Position numbers and translations under genes: made by a program
From: Planctomycetales bacterium 71-10
GTDB lineage: Bacteria; Planctomycetota; Planctomycetia; Isosphaerales; Isosphaeraceae
Length of the DNA: 35,143 nt
Direction: 5' to 3'
NCBI GenBank assembly: GCA_001898385.1
Contig: MKTT01000156.1
Coordinates: 1 to 35,143 of the forward strand
The notes under the pieces: generated by a model
Told to the model about the DNA's origin: nothing
The model's database searches: none
The model's input: the letters and a program-made list of their open reading frames with translations, nothing else
In this document: positions 16,381 to 22,238 of the stretch, one piece after another
Position numbering within the stretch: position 1 is the stretch's first letter
How the letters are laid out: every line of letters starts with the position of its first letter

Positions 16381-17247
16381 TCAGGCGGAGGGCTCCAGGC
16401 GACCCATCCGGCCGCTGCGATAGTCCTGCATGGCCTGGCGGATCTCCTCCTGGGTATTCATGACGAAGGGGCCGTAGGCGACGACCGGCTCGTCGATCAA
16501 CTCCCCGCCCAGCACCAAAACCGTCGCGTCGCCCGCGGCCTCCACGACGACGCCCTCGCCGCCGCGGTCGAAGATCGCCAGCGCGGCCTCGCCGACCGTC
16601 CGTCCGGCCGTCGCGACCTGGCCCTTGAGGACCAGGACCAGCGTGGAGTGGCCCTCCGGGGCGTCGATCTCGACGCGGGCACCGGCCTGCAGGCGCAGGT
16701 CGAGCGCGGTGATGGGCGTGAAGGTGCGGGCCGGCCCCTTCGCGCCGCGGAACTCGCCGGCGATCACCCGGGCGGTCCCGGTGCCGTCGAGGTCGACGTT
16801 CGGGATCTGGGCGGCCAGGATCTCCTGATACCGAGGGGGGGACATCTTGTCCTTCGCCGGCAGGTTCACCCAGAGTTGGATCATCTCCAGCACGCCGCCG
16901 CGCCTCGTGAACGCCTGCTCGTGCCATTCCTCGTGGACCACGCCGGAGGCGGCGGTCATCCACTGGACGTCGCCGGGGCCGATCTTGCCGCGGTTGCCGG
17001 CGGAATCGCGATGCTCCAACTCGCCCTGATAAACGATCGTGACCGTCTCGAAACCCCGATGCGGGTGCTCGCCCACGCCGCGGGGCTGCTCGGCCGGCGG
17101 GAACTCGGCCGGGCCGGCGTAGTCGAGCATCAGGAACGGGCTGACGGTCGGCCCGAACTCCTGGTGCGAGAACAGGGTGCGGACGGGGAAGCCGTCGCCG
17201 ACCCAGTGGGCCTCGGCTCCCCGATGGATCCCGATGAGCTTCTTCAC
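16381..17247 (-). CDS. Pirin family protein
   Basis: This 288-aa bicupin belongs to the pirin family, iron proteins of which some oxidise quercetin and others act as redox-sensitive regulators. The N-terminal cupin keeps the metal ligands: His61 and His63 in GEHPHRGFETVT, and His105 and Glu107 in WMTAASGVVHEEWHE. Residues 115-165 hold the family segment GVLEMIQLWVNLPAKDKM. The C-terminal cupin ends VAYGPFVMNTQEEI, also diagnostic. The start is GTG at 17247 with a GGGAG ribosome-binding site about 6 bases upstream; MKKLIGIHRG is the usual family beginning. Divergent from it is an HxlR-type regulator with a perfect palindrome between the two genes, so control by that regulator is likely. This is an inference from arrangement. 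Confidence 0.94.
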   Translation of the reverse strand: MKKLIGIHRGAEAHWVGDGFPVRTLFSHQEFGPTVSPFLMLDYAGPAEFPPAEQPRGVGEHPHRGFETVTIVYQGELEHRDSAGNRGKIGPGDVQWMTAASGVVHEEWHEQAFTRRGGVLEMIQLWVNLPAKDKMSPPRYQEILAAQIPNVDLDGTGTARVIAGEFRGAKGPARTFTPITALDLRLQAGARVEIDAPEGHSTLVLVLKGQVATAGRTVGEAALAIFDRGGEGVVVEAAGDATVLVLGGELIDEPVVAYGPFVMNTQEEIRQAMQDYRSGRMGRLEPSA

Positions 17248-17360
17248 GTCGATCTCCCCCCGTCGGGGGGCGGTGGTCGGAACAACCCTCGACGCCCCAG
17301 GCCGACGTTGACTTTTACGACCCTACGCGAGAAACATCAAGTATGGGCGAATATGTAACT

Positions 17361-17378
17361 GGTATCCGTCCGGATACC
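17361..17378. promoter_or_regulatory. Candidate HxlR operator, 18-bp palindrome
   Basis: GGTATCCG-TC-CGGATACC is a perfect inverted repeat of two 8-base arms with a 2-base spacer. It lies in the 162-base region between the divergent pirin and HxlR genes, 31 bases before the regulator's ATG. HxlR proteins are dimeric winged-helix repressors or activators that bind such sites near their own gene. Confidence 0.6.
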
Positions 17379-17409
17379 GGGCGTGTTCCAGAGCGGGGGC
17401 GAATCGGAC

Positions 17410-17844
17410 ATGAAGAAGGCCGTCGGATGTCCCGTCGAGACGACCCTCCGAGTCATCGGCGGGCGATGGAAGGTGCTCGTCATCCACCATCTGCTCGAAG
17501 GTCCCCGGCGGTTCGGCGAGTTGGGCCGGGCGCTGGCCGGGGTCTCGGCGCGCACGCTGGCGAAGCAGCTTCGCGAGCTGGAAGCGGACGGCGTCGTCGA
17601 CCGCGCGGTGCTGCGGGCGGTCCCGCCGATGGTGGAATACTCGCTCACGGCCGAGGGTCGGAAGCTAACCCCGATCCTGCTGGCGATGCACGAATGGGGC
17701 GAAGCTTACGAGCGCGAGGAGGCGTCGCGCAGGCGGGCGATACGGCCTGAGTACGCCGCACCGGTCCGACTTGACCAGCGCCGTCGCGGCCCGGAAACGC
17801 CGAAGACCCCGGAGGGCGTGGCCGCTCCGGGGTCTTCGGTGTAA
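17410..17844 (+). CDS. HxlR family winged-helix regulator (YodB-like)
   Basis: This 144-aa protein has the complete HxlR winged helix-turn-helix in residues about 1-105: CPVETTLRVIGGRWKVLVI, FGELGRALAGVSARTLAKQL, LEADGVVDRAV and VEYSLTAEGRKLTPIL. Cys7, next to the first helix, is the conserved Cys that senses quinones, diamide or disulfide stress in YodB, CatR and HypR. The start at 17410 gives MKKAVGCP; upstream in-frame residues to 17383 are not family-like. It is divergent from pirin and probably regulates it and itself through the palindrome at 17361-17378. The last ~20 codons run through a terminator hairpin (17800-17839), so the C-terminal tail GPETPKTPEG... is probably not part of the original fold. 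Confidence 0.92.
   Translation: MKKAVGCPVETTLRVIGGRWKVLVIHHLLEGPRRFGELGRALAGVSARTLAKQLRELEADGVVDRAVLRAVPPMVEYSLTAEGRKLTPILLAMHEWGEAYEREEASRRRAIRPEYAAPVRLDQRRRGPETPKTPEGVAAPGSSV
17800..17839 (-). terminator. 14-bp hairpin terminator between hxlR and rpsI
   Basis: CCGAAGACCCCGGA (17800-17813) and TCCGGGGTCTTCGG (17826-17839) form a perfect 14-bp stem with a 12-base loop. It lies 33 bases after the rpsI stop on the minus strand, with a short GTTT following there. It probably terminates the rplM-rpsI operon and may also serve the plus-strand hxlR, whose frame runs through it. Confidence 0.75.
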
Positions 17845-17871
17845 AAGGCACTGGCCGGGAAAGGCTTCCGA

Positions 17872-18282
17872 TCACCGCTTGGAGAACTGGAAGCTCTTGC
17901 GGGCCTTCTTGTGGCCGTACTTCTTGCGCTCGACCATACGGGCGTCGCGGGTGAGGAAGTTGCCGGCGCGGAGGGCCTCATCGAGGTCCGTGCGGAACGC
18001 CTTCAGGGCGCGGGCGAGGCCCTGGACGACGGCGCCCGACTGGCTGGGCTTGCCGCTACCGACGACGTTGACGAAGACGTCGACGCGCTCGGCCATCTCG
18101 GTGGCCTTGAGAGGGGCGCGGATGTCGGTCTGCTGGACTTCCAGGGGGAAGTACTCGCGGGCGTCGAGGCCGTTGACGATGAACTTGCCATCACCCTCGG
18201 CGATGCGGACCCGGGCGACGGCGGTCTTGCGCCGGCCGGTCCCCCAGGTGTACGTTTTCGAGGCGGTCGCGGTCGCGGACAT
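17872..18282 (-). CDS. rpsI: 30S ribosomal protein S9
   Basis: S9 is a small-subunit head protein whose C-terminal tail reaches the P-site tRNA. This 136-aa protein shows the family's GTGRRKTAVARVRI near the start, then GKFIVNGLDAREYFP and VGSGKPSQSGAVVQGLARAL. The invariant C-terminus ERKKYGHKKARKSFQFSKR ends in Lys-Arg, as expected for tRNA contact. Its length is normal with a short N-terminal extension (SATATASKT). It follows rplM by 74 bases in the order found in most bacteria. Confidence 0.98.
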   Translation of the reverse strand: MSATATASKTYTWGTGRRKTAVARVRIAEGDGKFIVNGLDAREYFPLEVQQTDIRAPLKATEMAERVDVFVNVVGSGKPSQSGAVVQGLARALKAFRTDLDEALRAGNFLTRDARMVERKKYGHKKARKSFQFSKR

Positions 18283-18356
18283 GGTCGTGTTCGAATCCTC
18301 GGGCTAGTCTGGGGGTTCCGACGCGCGGGGTCCGTCCGATCGGGATCGGGCTCAGC

Positions 18357-18923
18357 TCACTCGGCCGGGGTTTCGGCGGGGGTTTCCTCGGCCGGGGCCT
18401 CCGGGGCGGCGGCCTCCTCGGCGGGCTTGCGGCGGGACTTCTTCTCGACCGGCGGGGGGGCCAGGATGGCGCCGGACGGGGCGGGACGGCCCGAGTAGGG
18501 CTCCAGCGGGGCCGGGTTCTGGGCCTGGTGCGGGTGGTTCGGGCCGACGTACAGCTTGAGCTTGTCGAGCATGTGCCGGCCGATCTTGTTCTTCGGCATC
18601 ATGCGCTTGATCGCCAGCTCCAGGATCTGCTCGGGCCGGCGCTCCAGCAGGCTCCAGGCCGCTTCTTCGCGCTGGCCGCCGGGATGGCCGGAGTACCGCT
18701 GGTAGGTCTTCTCCCGCCACTTGTTGCCCGTGAGCACCACCTTCTCGACGTTCGTCACGATGACGTAGTCGCCGGTGTCGATGTGGGGGGTGTAGGTCGG
18801 GCGGTGCTTCCCCATGAGGATGGGGGCGATCTGGGCCGCGAGCCGGCCGACGACCTGGCCTTCCGCGTCGATCGTGAACCACTGAGCGGAAAGCTCGCCG
18901 GTCTTCGCTTGGTAACACTTCAT
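18357..18923 (-). CDS. rplM: 50S ribosomal protein L13, C-terminally extended
   Basis: L13 is a large-subunit assembly protein. Residues 1-140 match the family: MKCYQAKTGELSAQWFTID, VVGRLAAQIA, KHRPTYTPHIDTGDYVIV, KVVLTGNKWREKTYQRYSGHPGG, AIKRMMPKNKIGRHMLDKLKLY and GPNHPHQAQNP. L13 is usually about 142-150 aa. This one has 188 aa, with a Pro/Ala/Glu- and Lys/Arg-rich tail (about 155-188), probably disordered. I place the start at 18923 because alignment with L13 proteins begins at MKCYQAK; an upstream in-frame start at 18995 would overlap the promoter. The Shine-Dalgarno site is weak. Confidence 0.97.
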   Translation of the reverse strand: MKCYQAKTGELSAQWFTIDAEGQVVGRLAAQIAPILMGKHRPTYTPHIDTGDYVIVTNVEKVVLTGNKWREKTYQRYSGHPGGQREEAAWSLLERRPEQILELAIKRMMPKNKIGRHMLDKLKLYVGPNHPHQAQNPAPLEPYSGRPAPSGAILAPPPVEKKSRRKPAEEAAAPEAPAEETPAETPAE

Positions 18924-18986
18924 GGAAAGGTACGCCTGAATCGCAAAACGCGGAACGCGGTGACGCGCAGTCCTGGGAAAAATACC

Positions 18987-19014
18987 ATGGTACAAATCGC
19001 CGCCCCGCCGTCAA
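18987..19014 (-). promoter_or_regulatory. Candidate promoter of rplM-rpsI
   Basis: On the minus strand TTGACG (19014-19009) and TACCAT (18992-18987) are separated by 16 bases and match consensus at five and four of six positions. They lie about 65-90 bases before the rplM ATG, leaving a 5' leader of roughly 55 bases. The -10 overlaps the 10-bp palindrome TACCATGGTA. Confidence 0.55.
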
Positions 19015-19222
19015 GGCCAGGTCGCCGCGAACGGACGGGGGCCGACGCTATAACCGGACCCGCGTCCCCGCGGCATCGTCGACGCCCATCCTAGTCGATG
19101 GGGCGGGGCATGTACACCGCGAAGGGTCGAGGGCCGCACCCTTGCATCCCCCGCGACCGACGGGATAACGTCTTGATATCGGAATGCTTGCGTCCATCGT
19201 TCCCGAAGTCGAGGGCCCCGCC

Positions 19223-19399
19223 ATGAAGTTCGTCCTCTACCGCGACGCGAAGAACGAATATCGTTGGAAGCTGGTCGCCACGAACGGCAACACCGTGGCG
19301 GACAGCGGCGAAGGGTACAAGAACAAGGCGGACTGTCTCACAACCATCGCGTCGATCAAGAAGACCGTGGCCGACGCCCCGATCGAGGAGAAATCCTGA
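19223..19399 (+). CDS. DUF1508 (YegP-like) small protein
   Basis: This 58-aa protein consists of one DUF1508/UPF0339 unit. FVLYRDAKNEYRWKLVATNG is followed by VADSGEGYKNKADCLTTIASIKK, the standard beta-beta-beta-alpha pattern. The better-known YegP has two such repeats. Function is not established for the family. GAGGG lies 7 bases before the ATG at 19223; the longer frame from 19184 adds residues without family resemblance. The gene stands alone between rplM and a transposase remnant. Family assignment is confident, role unknown. Confidence 0.88.
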   Translation: MKFVLYRDAKNEYRWKLVATNGNTVADSGEGYKNKADCLTTIASIKKTVADAPIEEKS

Positions 19400-19484
19400 C
19401 CCCCTCCGGTCCGTCGCAAATCCCAGCCGAGACACGGGTTGAATTCCGGATTGCGGAGAACTTTCCGGCCCGTTCGATCGTACT

Positions 19485-19844
19485 ATGGGTATGAACATCA
19501 CCCACGATCGTCCGACCACGAAATCGCCCGTGGCGCTGGCCCGGGCGGCCCTGGAAGTCGCGGGCGAGGCGCTGCCGGCGTACTCGTCCCGATTCTCGCG
19601 CAAGGATTTCACGCAGCATCAACTGTTCGCCATGCTGGCGGTCCGGCGCTCGCTCAAGCTCGACTACCGCGGCCTGGAGGTGCTCCTCCGCGAGTGGTCC
19701 GAGCTGCGCGAGGCGTTGGGGCTGCGGAAGGTTCCGGACCATTCTACGGTCCAGAAGGCGGCGCGGCGCCTCACGGCGACCGGCACCCCGGTCCTCTCCT
19801 GGCTCGGCGGCCCGAAGGCCCCGCGCCCCCGCCGGGTCGCGTGA
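19485..19844 (+). pseudogene. N-terminal remnant of a DDE transposase
   Basis: Residues 3-97 of this 119-codon frame resemble the N-terminus of IS4/IS5-like transposases common in planctomycetes and cyanobacteria. The characteristic segment is FTQHQLFAMLAVRRSLKLDYRGLEVLL, followed by LREALGLRKVPDHSTVQKAARRL. A complete transposase would continue for about 200 more residues with the catalytic DDE triad. Here the similarity stops near base 19780, and the frame runs into Pro/Arg-rich residues and a stop. The remaining part is not found nearby, and no clear terminal inverted repeats were seen. I read it as a decayed insertion sequence, not an active gene. Confidence 0.7.
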
Positions 19845-19848
19845 GGGA

Positions 19849-20169
19849 TCAGGCCGATCGCCACGACGCGCGCACCGCCTCGGCGGCCCAGGCGAGGAGC
19901 GCCTCCGGGTCGCCGAGGACGTCGGGCGAGATCTCATAATACGATCGCAGCGTCTGCCGCTCGTTCGGCCGGAACGGCCCGGTCCCGCGGGCCTCGTAAT
20001 CTCCCACCGACTCCCCGTCCACCTTGAAGTACAGCCGGCCGTCGCCGATCAGGGCGAAGATCCGCCCGCGCTGATAGATCCCCAGGCCGCCGAACATCTT
20101 CCGCCGCGTCACGTCCCCCAGCGGCACCAGGCGGTCGGCCAGTTCCTCGTCTCGCTTCGTGACGGCCAT
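19849..20169 (-). CDS. TfoX N-terminal domain protein
   Basis: This 106-aa protein is a single TfoX-N domain. It has the hallmark RRKMFGGLGIYQRGRIFALIGDGRLYFKVD near residues 22-51 and ends ALLAWAAEAVRAS. The full-length gamma-proteobacterial TfoX/Sxy controls competence genes, but isolated TfoX-N proteins are widespread and their function is mostly unknown, so a competence role should not be assumed. Two adjacent ATGs exist (20172 and 20169); the second is better spaced from GAGGAG. The gene is divergent from the porin gene across a 158-base region where I see no clear promoter. Confidence 0.88.
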   Translation of the reverse strand: MAVTKRDEELADRLVPLGDVTRRKMFGGLGIYQRGRIFALIGDGRLYFKVDGESVGDYEARGTGPFRPNERQTLRSYYEISPDVLGDPEALLAWAAEAVRASWRSA

Positions 20170-20327
20170 CATCCTCTCCTCAGTCCCTTCGGGACGGGGA
20201 TCGTACACGCGCCTCGATCGCCCGGGAACGCAAACCTGATCCGATCGTTCAAGTCGGGCGGGCGGACGGCCGAATTGGAGCGAGGAAGGACGCCCTTCCG
20301 CCGGCATTCCCCCGCGCGAGGAGCTCG

Positions 20328-21683
20328 ATGCGTCGACCCGGTCGTCGGCCCCAGATCCTCGCGGCGTTCGTCCTGTGCTGGTGGACGGCCGGGGCCGCGC
20401 GTGCGCAGGAGGACGCCGTCCCGGGACCGGCGGCGCCGATCGCGAAGCGGGGCGACGAGCAGGAGGCCCCCGCGCCGCCCGATACGCCCGCTCCGGAGCC
20501 GGATCCCTATCCCGACGAGGGGCCCGACGCGAGCCGATTCTTGCTGGGGGACGCCTTCGGCCTGCGGTCCGGCTGGGATGCGCGGGGCGTCTCGTTCTTC
20601 GCGTCATTCACGCCGTTCCAGCCGGGCGTGGCGTCGGGCGGGGCCGGCCGCGGCTCCGTCTGGGGCGGCAAGTTCGAGATGCTCGCCCACCTCGACGGCG
20701 GCAAGCTCGGACTCTGGGACGGCGGGACGTTCGACCTGTACGCCGAATCCCGCCTGGGCGGGGCGATCGACGAGCTGGCCGCCGTGTACTCGCCGACCAA
20801 CCTCGCCATGTTCTTCCCCGTCCCCGACGAGCAGATCACCGCGATCACCGGCCTGAAGTTCACCCAGGCGATCACCGAGCGGGCCGGGATCTTCTTCGGC
20901 AAGCTCAACGCCCTGAACGGCGATCGCGAGAAGTTCCTGAAGTATCCGCTGACCTCGCGGTTCTGGAACGCGGCGTTCAACTTCAACCTGGCGCTCGACC
21001 GCTACCCCTACTCGACCCCCGGCGCGGGCTTCTACGCGGGCGTCGGCCCGAAGACCGACGTGGCGCTCCTGGTGCTGGACTCGCACAACGCCCCCCGCAC
21101 CAGCGGCCTGGATAACCTGGGCCGCAACGGCGTATTTCTGTACGCCGAGGCCAAGCGCAAGACGAACTTCTTCGGCCTCCCGGGTCGGCACGTCTTCGCC
21201 GGCCTGTTCGGCACCGGGTCGTTCACCGACCTGGCCCCGGCGTCGTTCCTCCAACTCCCCTACGACCCGACGCCCCCGCCGCGCGTCTCCGGGACCTGGA
21301 CGGTGTTGTGGAACGTCGAGCAGTGCCTGATCGTCGACCCGGACGACCCGGAGCACGGCCTGGGGCTCTACATCCAGACCGGCCTGGGCGACGGCAATCC
21401 GAACCCGGTGCGCGGTTTCATCAGCGCGGCGCTCTGCGGCAACAGCCCGCTGCCCGGCCGCGACTGCGACCTGATGGGAGTGGGCTACTACCACCTCGGC
21501 CTCAGCTCGCCGTTCAAGGCGAGCTTCCCCGGCCTCCGCGACGAGGACGGTGTGGAGCTGTTCTACAACGCGCGCGTCGCCCGCGGCTGCCACCTCACGC
21601 CCGACCTCCAGGTCGTCCGCCCCGGCCTCGCGCCGGTCGACGCCGCCCTGGTTCTGGGGCTCCGGCTGAAGGTCGATTTCTGA
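20328..21683 (+). CDS. OprB family carbohydrate-selective porin
   Basis: This 451-aa outer-membrane protein starts with a signal peptide (ILAAFVLCWWTAGAARAQ). A disordered Pro/Ala/Glu/Asp-rich stretch (about 28-70) and a beta-barrel follow. OprB features include FDLYAESRLGGAIDE, AITGLKFTQAITERAGIFFGKLNA, FNFNLALDRYPYSTPGAGFYA, LYIQTGLGDGNPNPVRGFIS and the final strand LVLGLRLKVDF ending in Phe, the usual signal for barrel assembly. OprB-type porins let sugars and other small solutes diffuse across the outer membrane. GAGGAG sits 5 bases before the ATG. It is convergent with the cupin gene (10-base gap). The gene is further evidence for a diderm envelope. Confidence 0.92.
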   Translation: MRRPGRRPQILAAFVLCWWTAGAARAQEDAVPGPAAPIAKRGDEQEAPAPPDTPAPEPDPYPDEGPDASRFLLGDAFGLRSGWDARGVSFFASFTPFQPGVASGGAGRGSVWGGKFEMLAHLDGGKLGLWDGGTFDLYAESRLGGAIDELAAVYSPTNLAMFFPVPDEQITAITGLKFTQAITERAGIFFGKLNALNGDREKFLKYPLTSRFWNAAFNFNLALDRYPYSTPGAGFYAGVGPKTDVALLVLDSHNAPRTSGLDNLGRNGVFLYAEAKRKTNFFGLPGRHVFAGLFGTGSFTDLAPASFLQLPYDPTPPPRVSGTWTVLWNVEQCLIVDPDDPEHGLGLYIQTGLGDGNPNPVRGFISAALCGNSPLPGRDCDLMGVGYYHLGLSSPFKASFPGLRDEDGVELFYNARVARGCHLTPDLQVVRPGLAPVDAALVLGLRLKVDF

Positions 21684-21693
21684 CATCCCCGGG

Positions 21694-22155
21694 TCAGCCC
21701 AGGATCTCGATCCCGTACTTCGGCGCGGCGGCCAGGAGCTTCCGGATCTCGTCGTCGTCCGGGGGCAGGGGGGCGGCGGCGGGGCCGTCCAACTCGCGGC
21801 CGAACTCGCGGAAGAAGTCTTCGAGGCCGGCGGGCGTGACGGTGATGATCATCTTCCCCGGCCCCGGCCCGACGTTCCGGAAGAAGTGGGGGATCCCGCG
21901 CGTCGCGAAGATCGAGCCCCCGGCCGTGCGCCGGACGGGCGAGCCGGCGACGACGAACTCGAATTCGCCCTCGACGACGTAGAACAGCTCGTCCTCGCGG
22001 CTGTGGACGTGCGGCGGCGTCCCGCCCCCCGGCGGCACGAACGCCTCGCAGACGAAGCAGGCCCCCGCCGTCTCGCGGCCGGTGACGAGGTAGACGTACC
22101 GGTCGCCGACGACCGAGTACACGGGCCTCGCATCGGGCTGATCCGTCGCGGCCAT
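21694..22155 (-). CDS. Cupin domain protein
   Basis: This 153-aa protein is a single small beta-barrel cupin. Motif 1 is complete: GGGTPPHVHSREDELFYVVEGEFEF, with His50, His52 and Glu56 as likely metal ligands. Motif 2 is GIPHFFRNVGPGPG. The C-terminal helix region (LEDFFREFGRELDG) is common in cupins related to quercetin 2,3-dioxygenase. Substrate and activity cannot be deduced. GGAGGAG lies 8 bases before the ATG at 22155. It follows alaS by 83 bases on the same strand and may be read through from it. Confidence 0.88.
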   Translation of the reverse strand: MAATDQPDARPVYSVVGDRYVYLVTGRETAGACFVCEAFVPPGGGTPPHVHSREDELFYVVEGEFEFVVAGSPVRRTAGGSIFATRGIPHFFRNVGPGPGKMIITVTPAGLEDFFREFGRELDGPAAAPLPPDDDEIRKLLAAAPKYGIEILG

Positions 22156-22238
22156 GGGACGACTCCTCCGAATTCGCGCCGACCTCGCCGATCCCGGCGC
22201 GGACGAGCCCTCGCGGGAACGCCCGGCCGGGGCGGGCC

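Noticed and set aside
17343..17750. 135-codon plus frame overlapping hxlR
   Set aside because: It is the wrong frame of the HxlR gene, whose frame carries the full family pattern.
18287..18300. GTTCGAATCC in the rplM-rpsI gap, another T-loop-like sequence
   Set aside because: The flanking five-base arms are not complementary, and no other tRNA parts surround it.
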